A stretch of DNA of 64,000 nucleotides from an uncultured Acinetobacter sp. GTDB lineage: Bacteria; Pseudomonadota; Gammaproteobacteria; Pseudomonadales; Moraxellaceae. Position numbers and translations under genes: made by a program. The notes beneath the pieces were generated by a model that ran no database searches, was not told the origin of the DNA, and saw only the letters and a list, made by a program, of their open reading frames with translations. The DNA lies in the NCBI RefSeq assembly GCF_943914805.1, contig NZ_CALUDM010000001.1, forward strand, positions 1 to 64,000, written 5' to 3'. Positions 44,853 through 57,531 of the stretch are shown here, piece by piece. Position 1 is the stretch's first letter. The number at the start of each line of letters is the position of its first letter.

Positions 44853-46657
44853 TGATAAATTTCCTCGATTTTTGGCATGCTCACACGCCTATTTTAAGTA
44901 TTTTAATTCCTGCTTTTACTGCATTTTTATTGGTGTTATTGGGCAATCCTGGTTCTGGCTCTTTAGCACGAGACTGGCGTCAACCGTGGCGTCGTGGTTT
45001 AAGTTTAATCTCTGTCTTACTCGGGTTAGCAACAGCGATCGCTTATTTAATTCAAGCCAGTTCAGGGAAAATTTTTGTTTACCAGCTCAGTGAATGGTCT
45101 GCGCCTTTTGGTATCGTCCTCGTATTGGATCGTTTATCAGCGTTAATGGTTGCCCTCACCTACGTACTTGCTGTACCTGTATTATGGTTTGCGAGTAAGC
45201 AATGGGATGAACGTGGTCGTTATTTTCATGCCATGTTCCATTTCCTTTTAATGGGAATTTGTGGTGCATTTTTAACAGGCGACTTATTTAACTTATTTGT
45301 ATTTTTTGAAATATTGTTAATGGCTTCCTATGTACTACTTCTGCATGGACAAGGTAAAGCTCGTTTTCAGCTCGGTATCCATTACGTCACGATCAATCTA
45401 CTCGCTTCTGCCCTCTTCCTGATCGGATTAGGCATGATCTATGGTTCAGTCGGTAGCTTGAACATGGCGGATGTTGCACGTTTATTGCCAACACTTGAAA
45501 ATGATCAACATAAACTTGCCATTGCAGGTGGTTTGTTGCTTTTTGCAGTGTTCGGCATTAAAGCAGCCATGCTTCCAGTCAGCTTTTGGTTACCTAAAAC
45601 TTATGCTGTGGCAGCGACTCCTGTTGCTGCGATTTTTACCATCATGACCAAAGTTGGTATTTATGCGATTTTACGCGTCAATGGCACTGTTTTTCATGAT
45701 GATTTAGCTCAAACCTATTTAGATTATTGGTTATTGCCAATTGGCTTAATCACTTCTTTATACGGTGTGATTGCTGCCATGGGCGCAGATCGTTTAAGAC
45801 GTTTTGCTGGTTTTATGGTGTTGTCATCCGTTGGAACGATCTTAATTGCAATTTCGATTATGAATACTGCTGCATGGGCAGCAGGGCTGTATTATCTAGT
45901 TCATAGCACGCTGATTGCAGCAGCATTTTATTTACTTTGTGGATGGATTACTTCACAACGTGGTGAGTTTAAAGATCATTTAAAAGTTTCACCAAAAATG
46001 AAACAGGACAAACTGGTCGCAGCAACATTCTTTATCATTGCTTTGATGATGGCAGGCCTACCCCCTTTCAGTGGTTTCTTGGGCAAAGTTCTCTTGCTTC
46101 AATCGACAGCAAATTTCCCTTATCAAGCATGGGTCATTGCTATTGTATTGATTGTCAGTTTACTGAGTATTGTTGCATTTACACGAGTGGGTTTTATTCT
46201 GTTTTGGCGAGCAACAACACCCGAAACAGATGCTCGCAAACCAGCATTTACTGCTTACCAAGTCTTACCTGAAAAAGCGCCACCACGTAATGATAAAACG
46301 ATTTATCTATTACTTTCAGGCTTAATGCTCTATGTCATTTGCGCAGCACCAATATTAAAATATATTGACCAAACTGCATTACAAGTAGCTGATACTTCAG
46401 CATACGAACAAGCAATTTTGAAGCCTGATTCAGAAGGTAATATCATTAGCGTACAACCTTATGATGCAAACTATGTTCCTGAAACAAAGTATGGTGGAGA
46501 AGTTGTAGATAAAAATGCGCAATATATTCCGTATGTGATTGATCAAGATACCTTACAAGGTGAGCATATTTCGCAATATAAACAACAGCAAATTCAGCAA
46601 CAGGTAAAACAAAGCTACATGCCTGATGACCCGAAACTCAAACCAATGGAGCAATAA
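44852..46657 (+). CDS. mnhD: Mrp/Mnh antiporter subunit D
   Basis: NuoM/NuoN-like proton-channel subunit. Residues 1-500 hold about 14 hydrophobic helices with FLTGDLFNLFVFFEILLMAS, AAMLPVSFWLPKTYAVAATP and MAGLPPFSGFLGKVLLL. The C-terminal 100 residues after the last helix are hydrophilic and rich in Gln, longer than in many subunit D proteins. Start overlap with mnhC (one base) supports the ATG. The gene is followed directly by mnhE with no gap. Confidence 0.94.
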   Translation: MINFLDFWHAHTPILSILIPAFTAFLLVLLGNPGSGSLARDWRQPWRRGLSLISVLLGLATAIAYLIQASSGKIFVYQLSEWSAPFGIVLVLDRLSALMVALTYVLAVPVLWFASKQWDERGRYFHAMFHFLLMGICGAFLTGDLFNLFVFFEILLMASYVLLLHGQGKARFQLGIHYVTINLLASALFLIGLGMIYGSVGSLNMADVARLLPTLENDQHKLAIAGGLLLFAVFGIKAAMLPVSFWLPKTYAVAATPVAAIFTIMTKVGIYAILRVNGTVFHDDLAQTYLDYWLLPIGLITSLYGVIAAMGADRLRRFAGFMVLSSVGTILIAISIMNTAAWAAGLYYLVHSTLIAAAFYLLCGWITSQRGEFKDHLKVSPKMKQDKLVAATFFIIALMMAGLPPFSGFLGKVLLLQSTANFPYQAWVIAIVLIVSLLSIVAFTRVGFILFWRATTPETDARKPAFTAYQVLPEKAPPRNDKTIYLLLSGLMLYVICAAPILKYIDQTALQVADTSAYEQAILKPDSEGNIISVQPYDANYVPETKYGGEVVDKNAQYIPYVIDQDTLQGEHISQYKQQQIQQQVKQSYMPDDPKLKPMEQ

Positions 46658-47182
46658 ATGAAGCAAAACATGTCTTTACTTAATCGCTGCTTACCGCATC
46701 CATTTGTTTCAGTGATCGTGGCTGTGTGCTGGCTAATGTTGAACCACAGTGCTGAACTATTTGATGTTGTGGTGGCAATTATTCTTGGTCTGATCATTCC
46801 CAAATTGATTCAGCCTTTTATTGTCAATACACCGAATATCCACTGGCGTTCGGCAATCCAATTATTTTTTATTGTGCTTTGGGATATTTGTGTTTCAAAC
46901 GTTCGTGTTGCAAAACAAGTCCTTGGGCCAACCAAAAACTTACATCCTAAATGGTTTCGTGTTCCTTTAGATACGGATCATGAACATGTGAATTCATTGC
47001 TTGCAATGATTATTACCACCACACCGGGTACTGTCAGTGCAGGAATCGATCAAGAACGAGGTGATATTTTAGTCCATGCATTAAGTTCTGAAGATCCAGA
47101 AGCTGAAATTCAAGAAATTAAAGCACGTTATGAATATCGTTTACTGGCAATTTTTCGAGTTCAGCAAGGAGAATCATTATGA
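46658..47182 (+). CDS. mnhE: Mrp/Mnh antiporter subunit E
   Basis: Small subunit E of the antiporter complex. The 174 residues have two N-terminal hydrophobic segments (FVSVIVAVCWLMLNHSAELF and the following IILGLIIP region), then a conserved cytosolic part with NSLLAMIITTTPGTVSAGID, the best marker of the family. The ATG immediately follows the mnhD stop codon, and its own end overlaps the mnhF start. No alternative function is likely in this context. Confidence 0.93.
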   Translation: MKQNMSLLNRCLPHPFVSVIVAVCWLMLNHSAELFDVVVAIILGLIIPKLIQPFIVNTPNIHWRSAIQLFFIVLWDICVSNVRVAKQVLGPTKNLHPKWFRVPLDTDHEHVNSLLAMIITTTPGTVSAGIDQERGDILVHALSSEDPEAEIQEIKARYEYRLLAIFRVQQGESL

Positions 47183-47454
47183 TGATATTGCCTTATGCTT
47201 TGGGGATTTGCTTAATCGCCGTGACGATATCTATGTTGCTATGCCTTATTCGTTTAGTTGTAGGTCCATCTGTGGTTGACCGATTATTGGCTTTAGATAC
47301 ATTGTTTTTAAATGCAACCTGTTTAATTGTCATACTTGGGATTTACTGGGCAAGCACTTCTATGTTTGAAGGTGCTTTATTGGTCGCTATGCTCGGTTTT
47401 GTATCAACCGCTGCTTTAGCACGCTATTTCACGACGGGTCATGTCGTCGATTAA
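47179..47454 (+). CDS. mnhF: Mrp/Mnh antiporter subunit F
   Basis: A 91-residue subunit with three hydrophobic helices. The segment RLVVGPSVVDRLLALDTL in the first cytosolic loop is the subunit F signature, followed by EGALLVAMLGFVSTAALARY. The ATG overlaps the stop of mnhE by four bases, so translation is probably coupled. Required for complex assembly in related systems. Confidence 0.94.
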   Translation: MMILPYALGICLIAVTISMLLCLIRLVVGPSVVDRLLALDTLFLNATCLIVILGIYWASTSMFEGALLVAMLGFVSTAALARYFTTGHVVD

Positions 47455-47466
47455 AAGGAGAGGTCA

Positions 47467-47862
47467 ATGGAAAATAATATGCAACTTATTATGGAAGTGA
47501 TTGTTTCTTTCTTTTTAATCATCGGTGCCTTCTTCACCCTGATTGGTGGAATTGGTATCGTGAAACTTCCCGATTTGTTTATGCGTTTACATGCACCAAC
47601 TAAATCAAGCACTTTAGGATTAGGTAGTTTCTTAATCGCAGCAATGATTTATGCAGCATTTAATCATCGTTTTGGTTTCGCTGAATTATTAATTACTCTA
47701 CTTGCCTTCATTACTGCGCCTGTGTCTGCAAATTTAATTGCACAAGCAGCGATACATTTACGTTTACGTTCTACTTCTGGCGATGTGCCTGAAGCTTTGG
47801 ACAGACCTTTACCATGGCAACGTCAAAAAGTGGTTAAACAGTTTAAAGATGGTAAATTTTAA
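47467..47862 (+). CDS. mnhG: Mrp/Mnh antiporter subunit G
   Basis: Last subunit of the antiporter operon. The 131 residues have three hydrophobic helices and the motif GGIGIVKLPDLFMRLHAPTK, diagnostic of subunit G, then STLGLGSFLIAAMIY. The C-terminal tail is basic. ATG 47467 has AGGAGAGG immediately upstream; a second in-frame Met lies six codons later. A good terminator follows 32 bases after the stop. Confidence 0.94.
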   Translation: MENNMQLIMEVIVSFFLIIGAFFTLIGGIGIVKLPDLFMRLHAPTKSSTLGLGSFLIAAMIYAAFNHRFGFAELLITLLAFITAPVSANLIAQAAIHLRLRSTSGDVPEALDRPLPWQRQKVVKQFKDGKF

Positions 47863-47894
47863 AGCTACATCATCCGTCTAAAAATCACTGCAAT

Positions 47895-47926
47895 AAAAAG
47901 CCAATGTTCATCATTGGCTTTTTATT
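47895..47926 (+). terminator. Terminator of the mnh operon
   Basis: AAAAAGCCAATG, a five-base loop, then CATTGGCTTTTT form a clean intrinsic terminator that also works in the opposite direction for the convergent hydrolase gene. Confidence 0.95.
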
Positions 47927-47949
47927 TATTTCATCAATTGCACAAACCA

Positions 47950-48840
47950 TTAGCTATATAAAACTGGATGTGTTTCCTCTTGGAAACTTTCCATACCATA
48001 TTCATCTGCTAACTTTTCTTTCCAATACGTCACGATTTTACTGTAATCAATTTCATCAGGATGAAAATCTGCTTTGTAATAAGACAAATATTCAGGAATC
48101 AATGAAATTAACATTTTTGAAATCATATAAATGCCATGCACATTTTGAATCACTTTCGGCACACTCTTCCGCCAATCTTGCATAAACAAACGTGTTGCAG
48201 AATAGAAGGTTAAACTGGCAAAACCAGTCGTGACATTACGCATCACTGCACGACGAGTGCGATCATCCTTGTAAATTGCCTGATACACATCAAATGCCAC
48301 TGCTCGATGTTCAATTTCTTCAATCGCATGCCATACCCAAAGCTTGATTGCATCATCATCTAAAGTGCTCAACACTTGTGGGTTACGTAAAATATAGCCA
48401 CCTAATAATGCTGTGAAATGTTCAAAGGCACAGGTCACAGCTAACTGCAATTTTGGATGTACACTTTTAATAAAAGCATCACGGCAAGCCAACCACGCTT
48501 GAAAGCTGTCTAAGTTGTAATCATCACGGCGCCATGCATCATTGAACTCAGCATGTGCTTTAGAGTGCATCGCTTCCTGCCCAATAAAAGCAGCGATCTG
48601 TGCTTGCAACTTTTCATCGGTGATTTTGTCACGGACATTGCGCACACTATGTACAAAAAATTGCTCACCGACTGGAAATGTAGATGATAATGCGGTTAAT
48701 AAATGCGACATTACAGGCGAGTTAGCAAAGAAATGTCTACGAATTGCCTTAGGATTAAAGCTTGGTTTACGGACTTTAATACCAATGGCTTTTGGACGAT
48801 TTAAATATGATTTTTGTGCCGTCACTTGAGCTACTGTCAT
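47950..48840 (-). CDS. Metal-dependent hydrolase of the PF10118 type
   Basis: A 296-residue protein of the family annotated as predicted metal-dependent hydrolase. Repeated Glu/His helices resemble a di-metal carboxylate site: GEQFFVHSVRN, FIGQEAMHSKAHAEFN, FEHFTALLGGY and WHAIEEIEHRAVAFDVYQ. The last has the E-x(2)-H-like spacing. The activity has not been established for the family. I chose ATG 48840 (MTVAQVTAQKSY) with AGGA 9 bases upstream; a frame open to 48954 would add 38 unlikely residues. It converges on the mnh operon and shares its terminator. Confidence 0.82.
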   Translation of the reverse strand: MTVAQVTAQKSYLNRPKAIGIKVRKPSFNPKAIRRHFFANSPVMSHLLTALSSTFPVGEQFFVHSVRNVRDKITDEKLQAQIAAFIGQEAMHSKAHAEFNDAWRRDDYNLDSFQAWLACRDAFIKSVHPKLQLAVTCAFEHFTALLGGYILRNPQVLSTLDDDAIKLWVWHAIEEIEHRAVAFDVYQAIYKDDRTRRAVMRNVTTGFASLTFYSATRLFMQDWRKSVPKVIQNVHGIYMISKMLISLIPEYLSYYKADFHPDEIDYSKIVTYWKEKLADEYGMESFQEETHPVLYS

Positions 48841-49077
48841 AGGTTTAATCCTACATTTGTCTGAATATAAATCTATATTGGCAGAAACTATACATTTGTA
48901 TATTGCAAAATAGATCTCAGAATGGCAAGAATGCTCAGATTGTCTATACAGCAATTTTTTATTCGCAAAAGTACACGTATTTTTAAATTAAAAATTAATG
49001 ATTATTATAGAGTTAAAGCAATATTTATAATTTTAGCATCATTCACATTTTGTCACTAAAACCACTCGGCTTCCGAT

Positions 49078-49109
49078 GAAAAACAAAGCCCGCAAAAATG
49101 CGGGCTTTG
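49078..49109 (-). terminator. Terminator of gltB-gltD
   Basis: On the minus strand, CAAAGCCCGCA, loop TTTT, then TGCGGGCTTTG followed by TTTTTC. It is a strong GC-rich stem 30 bases after the gltD stop. Confidence 0.95.
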
Positions 49110-49139
49110 AAAATACGTTGAAATGCTTAAGTTTTAGAA

Positions 49140-50594
<1,455 letters not shown>

Positions 50595-50633
50595 TTATCA
50601 GCTGCACCTGCCTATATATCTACAGTAGTGGAA

Positions 50634-53600
50634 TTATTGTGGATCAGCTTGAGTTGTTTTCAACAAAGTCTGTAAATTGGCAGCTTTTGGTTTTACTAAC
50701 CAGAATTTACGACCGTAGAAATCAAACTCATTGCGGATCTTATACGCCCAAGCACTACCCGTTTCTTGAATATGTTCATCTAAGATACGACCTAAGAACG
50801 CTTTGTGCTCTTCCATCGATTCTGTAGAAATACGGTTTAACTCAATCAGCTCATGGTTATAATGATCTACAAAGTCATTATCCAAATCAAGCACATAGGC
50901 AAAACCACCTGTCATACCTGCACCGAAGTTATGACCTACTTTACCCAGTACAGTCACAATACCACCAGTCATGTATTCACAACAGTGATCGCCAGCGCCT
51001 TCAATCACGGCAAATGCGCCAGAGTTACGAACAGCAAAACGCTCACCCGCAGTACCTGCGGCAAACAGTTTACCACCAGTTGCACCGTATAAACATGTGT
51101 TACCAATGATTGCTGTTTCTTGAGTTTGGAATGGCGAACCTTTTGGTGGGAAGATCGATACTCGACCACCTGCCATACCTTTACCTACGTAATCGTTCGC
51201 ATCACCTTCAAGTTTGATATGCAAGCCGCCCGCATTCCAAACACCGAGTGATTGGCCTGCAGTACCTGTCAAATTCACTTTCACAGGATGTGCTTCCATA
51301 CTCAAGTTACCATAGCGCTTCGCAATCTCACCTGAAATACGTGCACCGATTGAACGGTCACAGTTACCAACGGTGAAATGATATTCGCCACCTGTACCTG
51401 CTTCAATTGCAGGCAACATTTCGCCAATCATTTTCTCAGCAAGTACACCTTTATCAAATGGAGCATTGCCCTGAACTTGACAATATTGTGCCTTACCTTC
51501 AGCAGAAGGATGTGATTCAAGCAATGCGCTTAAATCAAGGTGAGCATGTTTCTCAGTTTCACCCGGAAGCACTTCTAACAAATCTGTACGACCAATCAAG
51601 TCTTTAAGTGATGCAACACCTAAAGCTGCTAACCATTCACGTGTTTCTTCCGCAATAAAGTGGAAGAAGTTAATCAGCATTTCTGGCTCGCCAATATAAT
51701 GCTCTTGACGCAAATGATCTTGTTGAGTTGCAACACCTGTCGCGCAGTTATTTAAGTGACAAATACGAAGGTATTTACAACCTAGCGCAATCATTGGTGT
51801 TGAACCAAAACCGAAGCTCTCTGCACCTAAAATCGCTGCTTTAACAACGTCAAGACCCGTTTTTAAACCGCCATCCGTTTGTACACGAACTTTACCACGA
51901 AGATCATTCACACGAAGTGCTTGATGTGCTTCTGAAAGACCCAATTCCCACGGTGAACCCGCATGATGAATTGAAGATAATGGAGAAGCTGCTGTACCAC
52001 CGTCATAACCTGAAATGGTAATGAAATCTGCGTATGCTTTTGCAACACCTGCTGCAATCGTTCCCACACCCGGCTCAGAGACTAACTTCACTGAAACCAT
52101 GGCTTGAGGATTGACTTGTTTCAAGTCAAAGATCAATTGTGATAAATCTTCAATTGAATAAATATCATGGTGCGGCGGCGGAGAAATAAGTGTCACACCT
52201 GGCACTGAATAACGTAAACGTGCAATTAAGCCATTTACTTTACCACCTGGCAACTGACCGCCTTCACCCGGTTTTGCACCTTGTGCAACTTTAATCTGAA
52301 GCACTTCCGCAGATGTTAAATATGCAGGTGTCACACCGAAACGACCCGAAGCAATCTGTTTGATTTTCGAGTTACGAATCGTACCGTAACGTGCAGGATC
52401 TTCACCACCCTCACCTGAGTTAGAACGACCGCCAATCGTGTTCATTGCAATTGCAATCGCTTCATGCGCTTCTGGTGACAACGCACCCAAAGACATACCC
52501 GCAGAGTCAAAACGAGGTAAAATCTCTTCCACAGATTCAACAGCTACTAATGGAATTGAATTTTCAGTTTTTAACTTGAATAAATCACGAATCGTTGCAA
52601 TTGGACGATTATTCACCAACTCAGCATATTCTTTAAAATCAGCGTAGTTACCTGAACGTACTGATTTATGTAATGCATTGATTACATCAGGGTTGAATGC
52701 ATGGTATTCCTTATCGAAAACGAATTTTAACAATCCGCCTTGCTCGATAGGCTTACGTGCTTTCCAAGCAAGTTCTGCTAATTTTTTCTGATCATTTTCA
52801 AGGTCAACAAAAGTTGCACCTTTAATACGGCTTGGTACACCTGTAAAGCATTTATTAACGACTTCTTCAGACAGACCCACCGCTTCAAATAACTGACCAC
52901 CACGATAAGAAGCAACGGTAGAAATACCCATTTTCGAAAGTACTTTTAATAAGCCTTTTTCAATCCCTTTACGGAAGTTTGCTTGTGCATGAATTGGGTC
53001 ACCCAATAACTCACCTTTGGCAATCAAATCATTGATCACGTCATAAGCTAAATATGGATAAATTGCCGTTGCACCAAAGCCCAAGATCACTGCAAATTGA
53101 TGTGGATCACGTGCAATCGCAGTTTCTACAATAATATTAGCATCCGTACGTAAACCAACACTGATCAAGTAATGGTGAATCGCACCAGTCACCATCGCAG
53201 TGTTCGCTGGTAAATAACCTTCACGGATTTTCTTATCAGACAATACTAATAACGTTTTGCCATCACGAATAGCTTGAGCAGCTTCTTCACAAATACGTGT
53301 AATCGCTGCTTCTAAACCTTCAGTTTCAGCATAGTTCACATCGATATCAGCAATTTCGTAACCTTTACGACCGATTGTACGAATTTGGTGCATTTTCGAA
53401 TTTGAAAGCACAGGGCTTGAAATAATCAAGCGATCAGCATGTTCTGGGCTTTGCTCAAATACATTTTGCTCACGACCTAAACACGTTTCCAATGACATCA
53501 CAATCGATTCACGTAATGGATCGATAGGTGGGTTAGTCACCTGAGCAAACTGTTGACGGAAATAATCCGTCAAATGACGTACTTGACGTGATAATACTGC

Positions 53601-55115
53601 CATTGGCGTATCATCACCCATTGAACCTACAGCTTCTTGACCACTTTCAGCAATAGGACGCAACAATTGATCACGCTCTTCAAATGTCACCATAAACATT
53701 TTTTGAGCAGCTTTTAGGTCATCACCTTTTAAGCCTTGATCACATAAGTATTCTTCAAGCTCAGGGCTACCTTGTAAATGAACTGAATGCTCACGTAACC
53801 ATTCACGATAAGGACGCATTTTTTTCAAATGGTTGCTGACATCTTTAGTATCAAGCATCTTCCCTGTAAATGTATCAACCACAAGGATTTGACCAGGACC
53901 TACACGACCTTTAGATACCACATCTTCAGGCTCATAGCCCCATACACCAATTTCTGATGCAAGCGTGATATAACCATTCTTTGTAATAACCCAACGAGCA
54001 GGACGTAAGCCATTACGGTCTAACATACAAATCGCATGACGACCATCTTGGATTACTAAGCCTGCAGGACCATCCCAAGCTTCCATATGCTTAGAGTTAA
54101 ACTCATAGAATGCACGTAAATCTGCATCTAAAGTTTCTACGTTCTGCCAAGCTGGTGGAACGAGCATACGCAACGCACGGAACAAGTCCATACCACCACC
54201 AACAAGGATTTCAAGCATATTATCCATACTTGATGAATCTGAACCTGTACGATTTACAATCGGGTTAAGCTCAGTTAAACCTGGTAATAGTGGGTTTTCG
54301 AATTTAGGTGTACGCGCAGCAGCCCAATTACGGTTTGCTGTAATCGTATTAATTTCACCATTGTGCGCTAAATAACGGAATGGTTGTGCCAATGGCCAAC
54401 GTGGCAAAGTATTGGTTGAGAAACGTTGATGGAAAACAACGATATGTGAATCCAAACGCTCATCTGCAAGGTCTGTATAGAATTCTGCAATATATGCAGG
54501 CATCATCAAACCTTTATAACTAATCACTGTAGAACACAATGTAGTCACATAGAAATACGGATCATTGGTGATTTGCTGTTCGGCACGGCGACGTGCCATA
54601 AACAATTTACGGTTAAATTCTGCTTCTGTCACACCCATTGGGCAATTAACAAAAATTTGCTCAAATGCAGGTAAAGACTGCATTGCAATCGAACCCAATG
54701 CATCATTATTGGTTGGAACAACACGCCAACCAATAACACGGCAACCTTCTTCTTCTATTTCTTTGGTTAAAATCTGTTTTGCATGTGCTGCTAATGCTGG
54801 ATCTAAATTTAAGAATACAGTACCTACAGCGAATATTTCACTCAGTGTAATATCACTAATTTTTTTTGCTTCTTCACGGAAGAATGCTTTCGGCATAGCC
54901 AATAACAATCCGCAACCATCACCGGTCTTACCATCTGCAGCAATACCACCACGGTGCGTCATACAACTTAGACTATGAATTGCGGTCTTGACCAAGTCGT
55001 GACTTGCATCACCTTGCATATGGGCGATTAAGCCGAAACCACAGTTATCTTTAAACTCATCCGGTTGGTATAAACCTTGAGCGGGAGCTACAGTGTTAGG
55101 CGATGGCATGTGCAT
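50634..55115 (-). CDS. gltB: Glutamate synthase (NADPH) large subunit
   Basis: Alpha subunit of glutamate synthase; converts 2-oxoglutarate and glutamine to two glutamates in ammonia assimilation. The 1493 residues comprise a class II glutamine amidotransferase domain, a central domain, the FMN-binding synthase domain and a C-terminal beta-helix. The catalytic Cys is Cys25 in [13 protein letters not shown], so a 24-residue propeptide must be removed. The [3Fe-4S] cysteines are in [20 protein letters not shown], and the FMN domain has [18 protein letters not shown] lies about 7 bases before the ATG at 55115. Confidence 0.98.
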   Translation of the reverse strand: MHMPSPNTVAPAQGLYQPDEFKDNCGFGLIAHMQGDASHDLVKTAIHSLSCMTHRGGIAADGKTGDGCGLLLAMPKAFFREEAKKISDITLSEIFAVGTVFLNLDPALAAHAKQILTKEIEEEGCRVIGWRVVPTNNDALGSIAMQSLPAFEQIFVNCPMGVTEAEFNRKLFMARRRAEQQITNDPYFYVTTLCSTVISYKGLMMPAYIAEFYTDLADERLDSHIVVFHQRFSTNTLPRWPLAQPFRYLAHNGEINTITANRNWAAARTPKFENPLLPGLTELNPIVNRTGSDSSSMDNMLEILVGGGMDLFRALRMLVPPAWQNVETLDADLRAFYEFNSKHMEAWDGPAGLVIQDGRHAICMLDRNGLRPARWVITKNGYITLASEIGVWGYEPEDVVSKGRVGPGQILVVDTFTGKMLDTKDVSNHLKKMRPYREWLREHSVHLQGSPELEEYLCDQGLKGDDLKAAQKMFMVTFEERDQLLRPIAESGQEAVGSMGDDTPMAVLSRQVRHLTDYFRQQFAQVTNPPIDPLRESIVMSLETCLGREQNVFEQSPEHADRLIISSPVLSNSKMHQIRTIGRKGYEIADIDVNYAETEGLEAAITRICEEAAQAIRDGKTLLVLSDKKIREGYLPANTAMVTGAIHHYLISVGLRTDANIIVETAIARDPHQFAVILGFGATAIYPYLAYDVINDLIAKGELLGDPIHAQANFRKGIEKGLLKVLSKMGISTVASYRGGQLFEAVGLSEEVVNKCFTGVPSRIKGATFVDLENDQKKLAELAWKARKPIEQGGLLKFVFDKEYHAFNPDVINALHKSVRSGNYADFKEYAELVNNRPIATIRDLFKLKTENSIPLVAVESVEEILPRFDSAGMSLGALSPEAHEAIAIAMNTIGGRSNSGEGGEDPARYGTIRNSKIKQIASGRFGVTPAYLTSAEVLQIKVAQGAKPGEGGQLPGGKVNGLIARLRYSVPGVTLISPPPHHDIYSIEDLSQLIFDLKQVNPQAMVSVKLVSEPGVGTIAAGVAKAYADFITISGYDGGTAASPLSSIHHAGSPWELGLSEAHQALRVNDLRGKVRVQTDGGLKTGLDVVKAAILGAESFGFGSTPMIALGCKYLRICHLNNCATGVATQQDHLRQEHYIGEPEMLINFFHFIAEETREWLAALGVASLKDLIGRTDLLEVLPGETEKHAHLDLSALLESHPSAEGKAQYCQVQGNAPFDKGVLAEKMIGEMLPAIEAGTGGEYHFTVGNCDRSIGARISGEIAKRYGNLSMEAHPVKVNLTGTAGQSLGVWNAGGLHIKLEGDANDYVGKGMAGGRVSIFPPKGSPFQTQETAIIGNTCLYGATGGKLFAAGTAGERFAVRNSGAFAVIEGAGDHCCEYMTGGIVTVLGKVGHNFGAGMTGGFAYVLDLDNDFVDHYNHELIELNRISTESMEEHKAFLGRILDEHIQETGSAWAYKIRNEFDFYGRKFWLVKPKAANLQTLLKTTQADPQ

Positions 55116-55532
55116 AGCGTACCCTTCTTTCTACATAGGCCCATCAGGGCGAAAAACATTCAAACCTTAAATTACAACTTTTCAGGCATTCACGTAAGCT
55201 CAGTAAACCACTGAGTTGCGATCAAACGCCAGTCTCTTTTCACTTTAATTGAAAAATTGTTTTACAACTTTCGCACTGAATTAAAGCACTTAAATAGACG
55301 AATATCGCACACCAATTGAATCATTTCGCGCCAAAATAGGGACAATTAACTCAATTAGCGCAACAATAAAGCAAAAAATATGCCAATTACTATTCTTGGT
55401 CACCAAACTACTCAAATATATTAAAATAAAAGCCTTGCTAAAAAATCACAAAGATAAAGAGTTATTTTTTAAGCACTAGTATTGTGCAAAAATAGATTTA
55501 ATAATCAATTTGGCTCCAAATTGGTGCTAAAA
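55116..55532. other. gltB upstream region
   Basis: No gene is seen in 417 bases. The part next to gltB has an inverted repeat CTCAGT/ACTGAG (55199-55215). The part next to the SPOR gene has the palindrome CAATTTGG/CCAAATTG (55506-55523), which could end the pil-aro transcript but lacks a T-run. The gltB promoter must lie here. No NtrC or sigma-54 site was recognised. Confidence 0.5.
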
Positions 55533-56399
55533 TTAATTAAATGGATCACTGATTTCATGCTCTACTGGCTTTTTCTCAGTTGAATTTGCTACAGGCTCTT
55601 TAGGTTTGTTCTGAGGTTGTGCAGTCGTCGATTGTGATTTCTGTACATCGATTACATTGCCAGATTCATCACGACGAGTAATTGTCGTTTGTGTCGTGTT
55701 CACAGTATTTGAACCTGTAATTGCAGCAAGTGCAGACTTTGCCTGTGCCAATAAAGATTCATCAATTACTGGAAGTGGAGCAGATTTTAATTTTACTTCA
55801 TACAGCTTATTGGTTCCCACCATCTCATCTGAACCTAGATCATTAACCAATGCTGCATATTTTTCGAATTGAATCGCTTGAGGATGTATTGTATTCGGTA
55901 ATTTAAAATTCAATTGCCCTAACTGTGCTTTTGCTTGATTATCATTTTTAAATACGCCATAAACGAGAACATATTGCTCAGTTTGATTTTCACCACTTAA
56001 ACGGAAATAGATAAAGTTTTTACGATCCGCCTGTTTTTCTAAAAAGCTACGAATAATATCTTCATCAGTGGATTTAAACAGTTCAACAGTCCAAGCTTTC
56101 TTATTTTCTTGAAGGAATTTAGTTCCACGAAATTCAGTTGCATGATTTCCAGCGGCAACAACACGAGTGGTCATTTCCAAAGGACGCACTTCATCCATCA
56201 GACTGCCCAAGTGTGCAGAAGCTGCTACTTTTTCAGGCTGAATTTGAACTTGAGTTTCTCCAATAGGATTCGCCACTGTAACCAATTCTTTGGTATCTGT
56301 AATTGCCCAAAAAATTAATGCTGCAAAAAGGCACAGCAATCCGCCAATTAACCAAATATATTGTCGAATATTTTGCCAATTTGTACGAACTGCTACCAT
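55533..56399 (-). CDS. SPOR-domain membrane protein (DamX-like position)
   Basis: Predicted bitopic inner-membrane protein of 288 residues. A membrane helix lies near residues 15-33 (IWLIGGLLCLFAALIFW), then a periplasmic part. Residues about 100-175 (WTVELFKSTDEDIIRSF, YFRLSGENQTEQYVLVYG) fit a SPOR peptidoglycan-binding domain by pattern and secondary structure, and the tail is low complexity, rich in Thr, Gln and Lys. In E. coli aroK-aroB is followed by damX, a cell-division SPOR protein, so position supports the call. Sequence similarity to DamX itself is not evident. Confidence 0.65.
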   Translation of the reverse strand: MVAVRTNWQNIRQYIWLIGGLLCLFAALIFWAITDTKELVTVANPIGETQVQIQPEKVAASAHLGSLMDEVRPLEMTTRVVAAGNHATEFRGTKFLQENKKAWTVELFKSTDEDIIRSFLEKQADRKNFIYFRLSGENQTEQYVLVYGVFKNDNQAKAQLGQLNFKLPNTIHPQAIQFEKYAALVNDLGSDEMVGTNKLYEVKLKSAPLPVIDESLLAQAKSALAAITGSNTVNTTQTTITRRDESGNVIDVQKSQSTTAQPQNKPKEPVANSTEKKPVEHEISDPFN

Positions 56400-56415
56400 T
56401 TAAAACTCACCTTTA

Positions 56416-57495
56416 CTATATTTGATTCGCTAAAATCGCTTGTTTCATCAACTCAACATCAAAATCTTTTGTGATGATTGCTTGACCAAGTTGCTTGATC
56501 AATACCAAACGGAGTTGTCCATTTAAAACCTTTTTATCATGCGACATATAAGCTAAAAATTCATCGAGTGGAATTTCAGGACATGCTACAGGCAATTGCG
56601 CACGTTGTATGATTTTTTTTGTACGCTCTACATCACTTTGCGAAATCCAACCCATTCTATATGATAGATCCGCAGCCATCACCATACCTGTTGCTACAGC
56701 CTCACCATGCAACCAAACCCCGTATCCTAAATATGATTCGATTGCATGACCAAAGGTATGACCTAAATTAAGTAAAGCACGTTCACCCTGTTCTTTTTCA
56801 TCATTCGCAACAATACGTGCCTTATGCGCACAAGAACGATAAACAGCTTCAGCTAATAATTCAGGATTTCGCGCAACCAATCCTTCCATATTGGCTTCCA
56901 ACCAAACTAAAAATGCTTCATCACCGAGCAATGCATATTTAATCACTTCAGCCAAACCAGCGGATAATTCACGCTCAGGTAAAGTATTCAATTGCGCCAT
57001 ATCAGCTAAAACAACTTGCGGTTGCTGAAAAGCCCCAATCATGTTTTTACCTAATGGATGATTAATCCCCGTTTTACCACCAACACTTGAATCGACTTGG
57101 GACAACAAAGTTGTTGGCACCTGAATAAAATACACACCACGTTGGAAACATGCAGATGCGAAGCCTGCCATATCCCCAATCACGCCACCACCTAAAGCCA
57201 ATACCGTACAATCACGATTAAAACCCGCTTCAAGCAAAGCATCAAAGATCAGGTTTAAGTGTTCAATATTTTTATACTTTTCACCGTCTGGCAAAACACA
57301 CACTGCAACTTGCTTACCGAGTTTTTCAATGGCGCCCAAATAATGCGACAAATATAAAGGCTGTACTGTCGTATTAGTGACAATCATCACTTGACGTCCA
57401 TAAATATAAGGCTCAAGTAATTGCTGTGGATTCAAATGACTACCAATAAAAATTGGATAGCGACGCTCACCCAGTTCTACATGTAAAGTTTGCAT
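56416..57495 (-). CDS. aroB: 3-dehydroquinate synthase
   Basis: Second step of the shikimate pathway, converting DAHP to 3-dehydroquinate with NAD+ and zinc. The 359 residues hold [19 protein letters not shown], the NAD-binding Gly-rich loop, followed by [19 protein letters not shown]. The metal ligands are in [12 protein letters not shown] and [16 protein letters not shown]. The length is standard. It sits 36 bases behind aroK and 16 before the SPOR gene, probably in the same transcript as pilMNOPQ. Confidence 0.97.
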   Translation of the reverse strand: MQTLHVELGERRYPIFIGSHLNPQQLLEPYIYGRQVMIVTNTTVQPLYLSHYLGAIEKLGKQVAVCVLPDGEKYKNIEHLNLIFDALLEAGFNRDCTVLALGGGVIGDMAGFASACFQRGVYFIQVPTTLLSQVDSSVGGKTGINHPLGKNMIGAFQQPQVVLADMAQLNTLPERELSAGLAEVIKYALLGDEAFLVWLEANMEGLVARNPELLAEAVYRSCAHKARIVANDEKEQGERALLNLGHTFGHAIESYLGYGVWLHGEAVATGMVMAADLSYRMGWISQSDVERTKKIIQRAQLPVACPEIPLDEFLAYMSHDKKVLNGQLRLVLIKQLGQAIITKDFDVELMKQAILANQI

Positions 57496-57531
57496 GGTTC
57501 TGCCAAATAGTGATTAACGATAATTTATGAA

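Noticed and set aside
48841..48954. N-terminal extension of the metal-dependent hydrolase
   Set aside because: A ribosome site precedes the ATG at 48840, and the extension has Cys/His-rich low-quality sequence.
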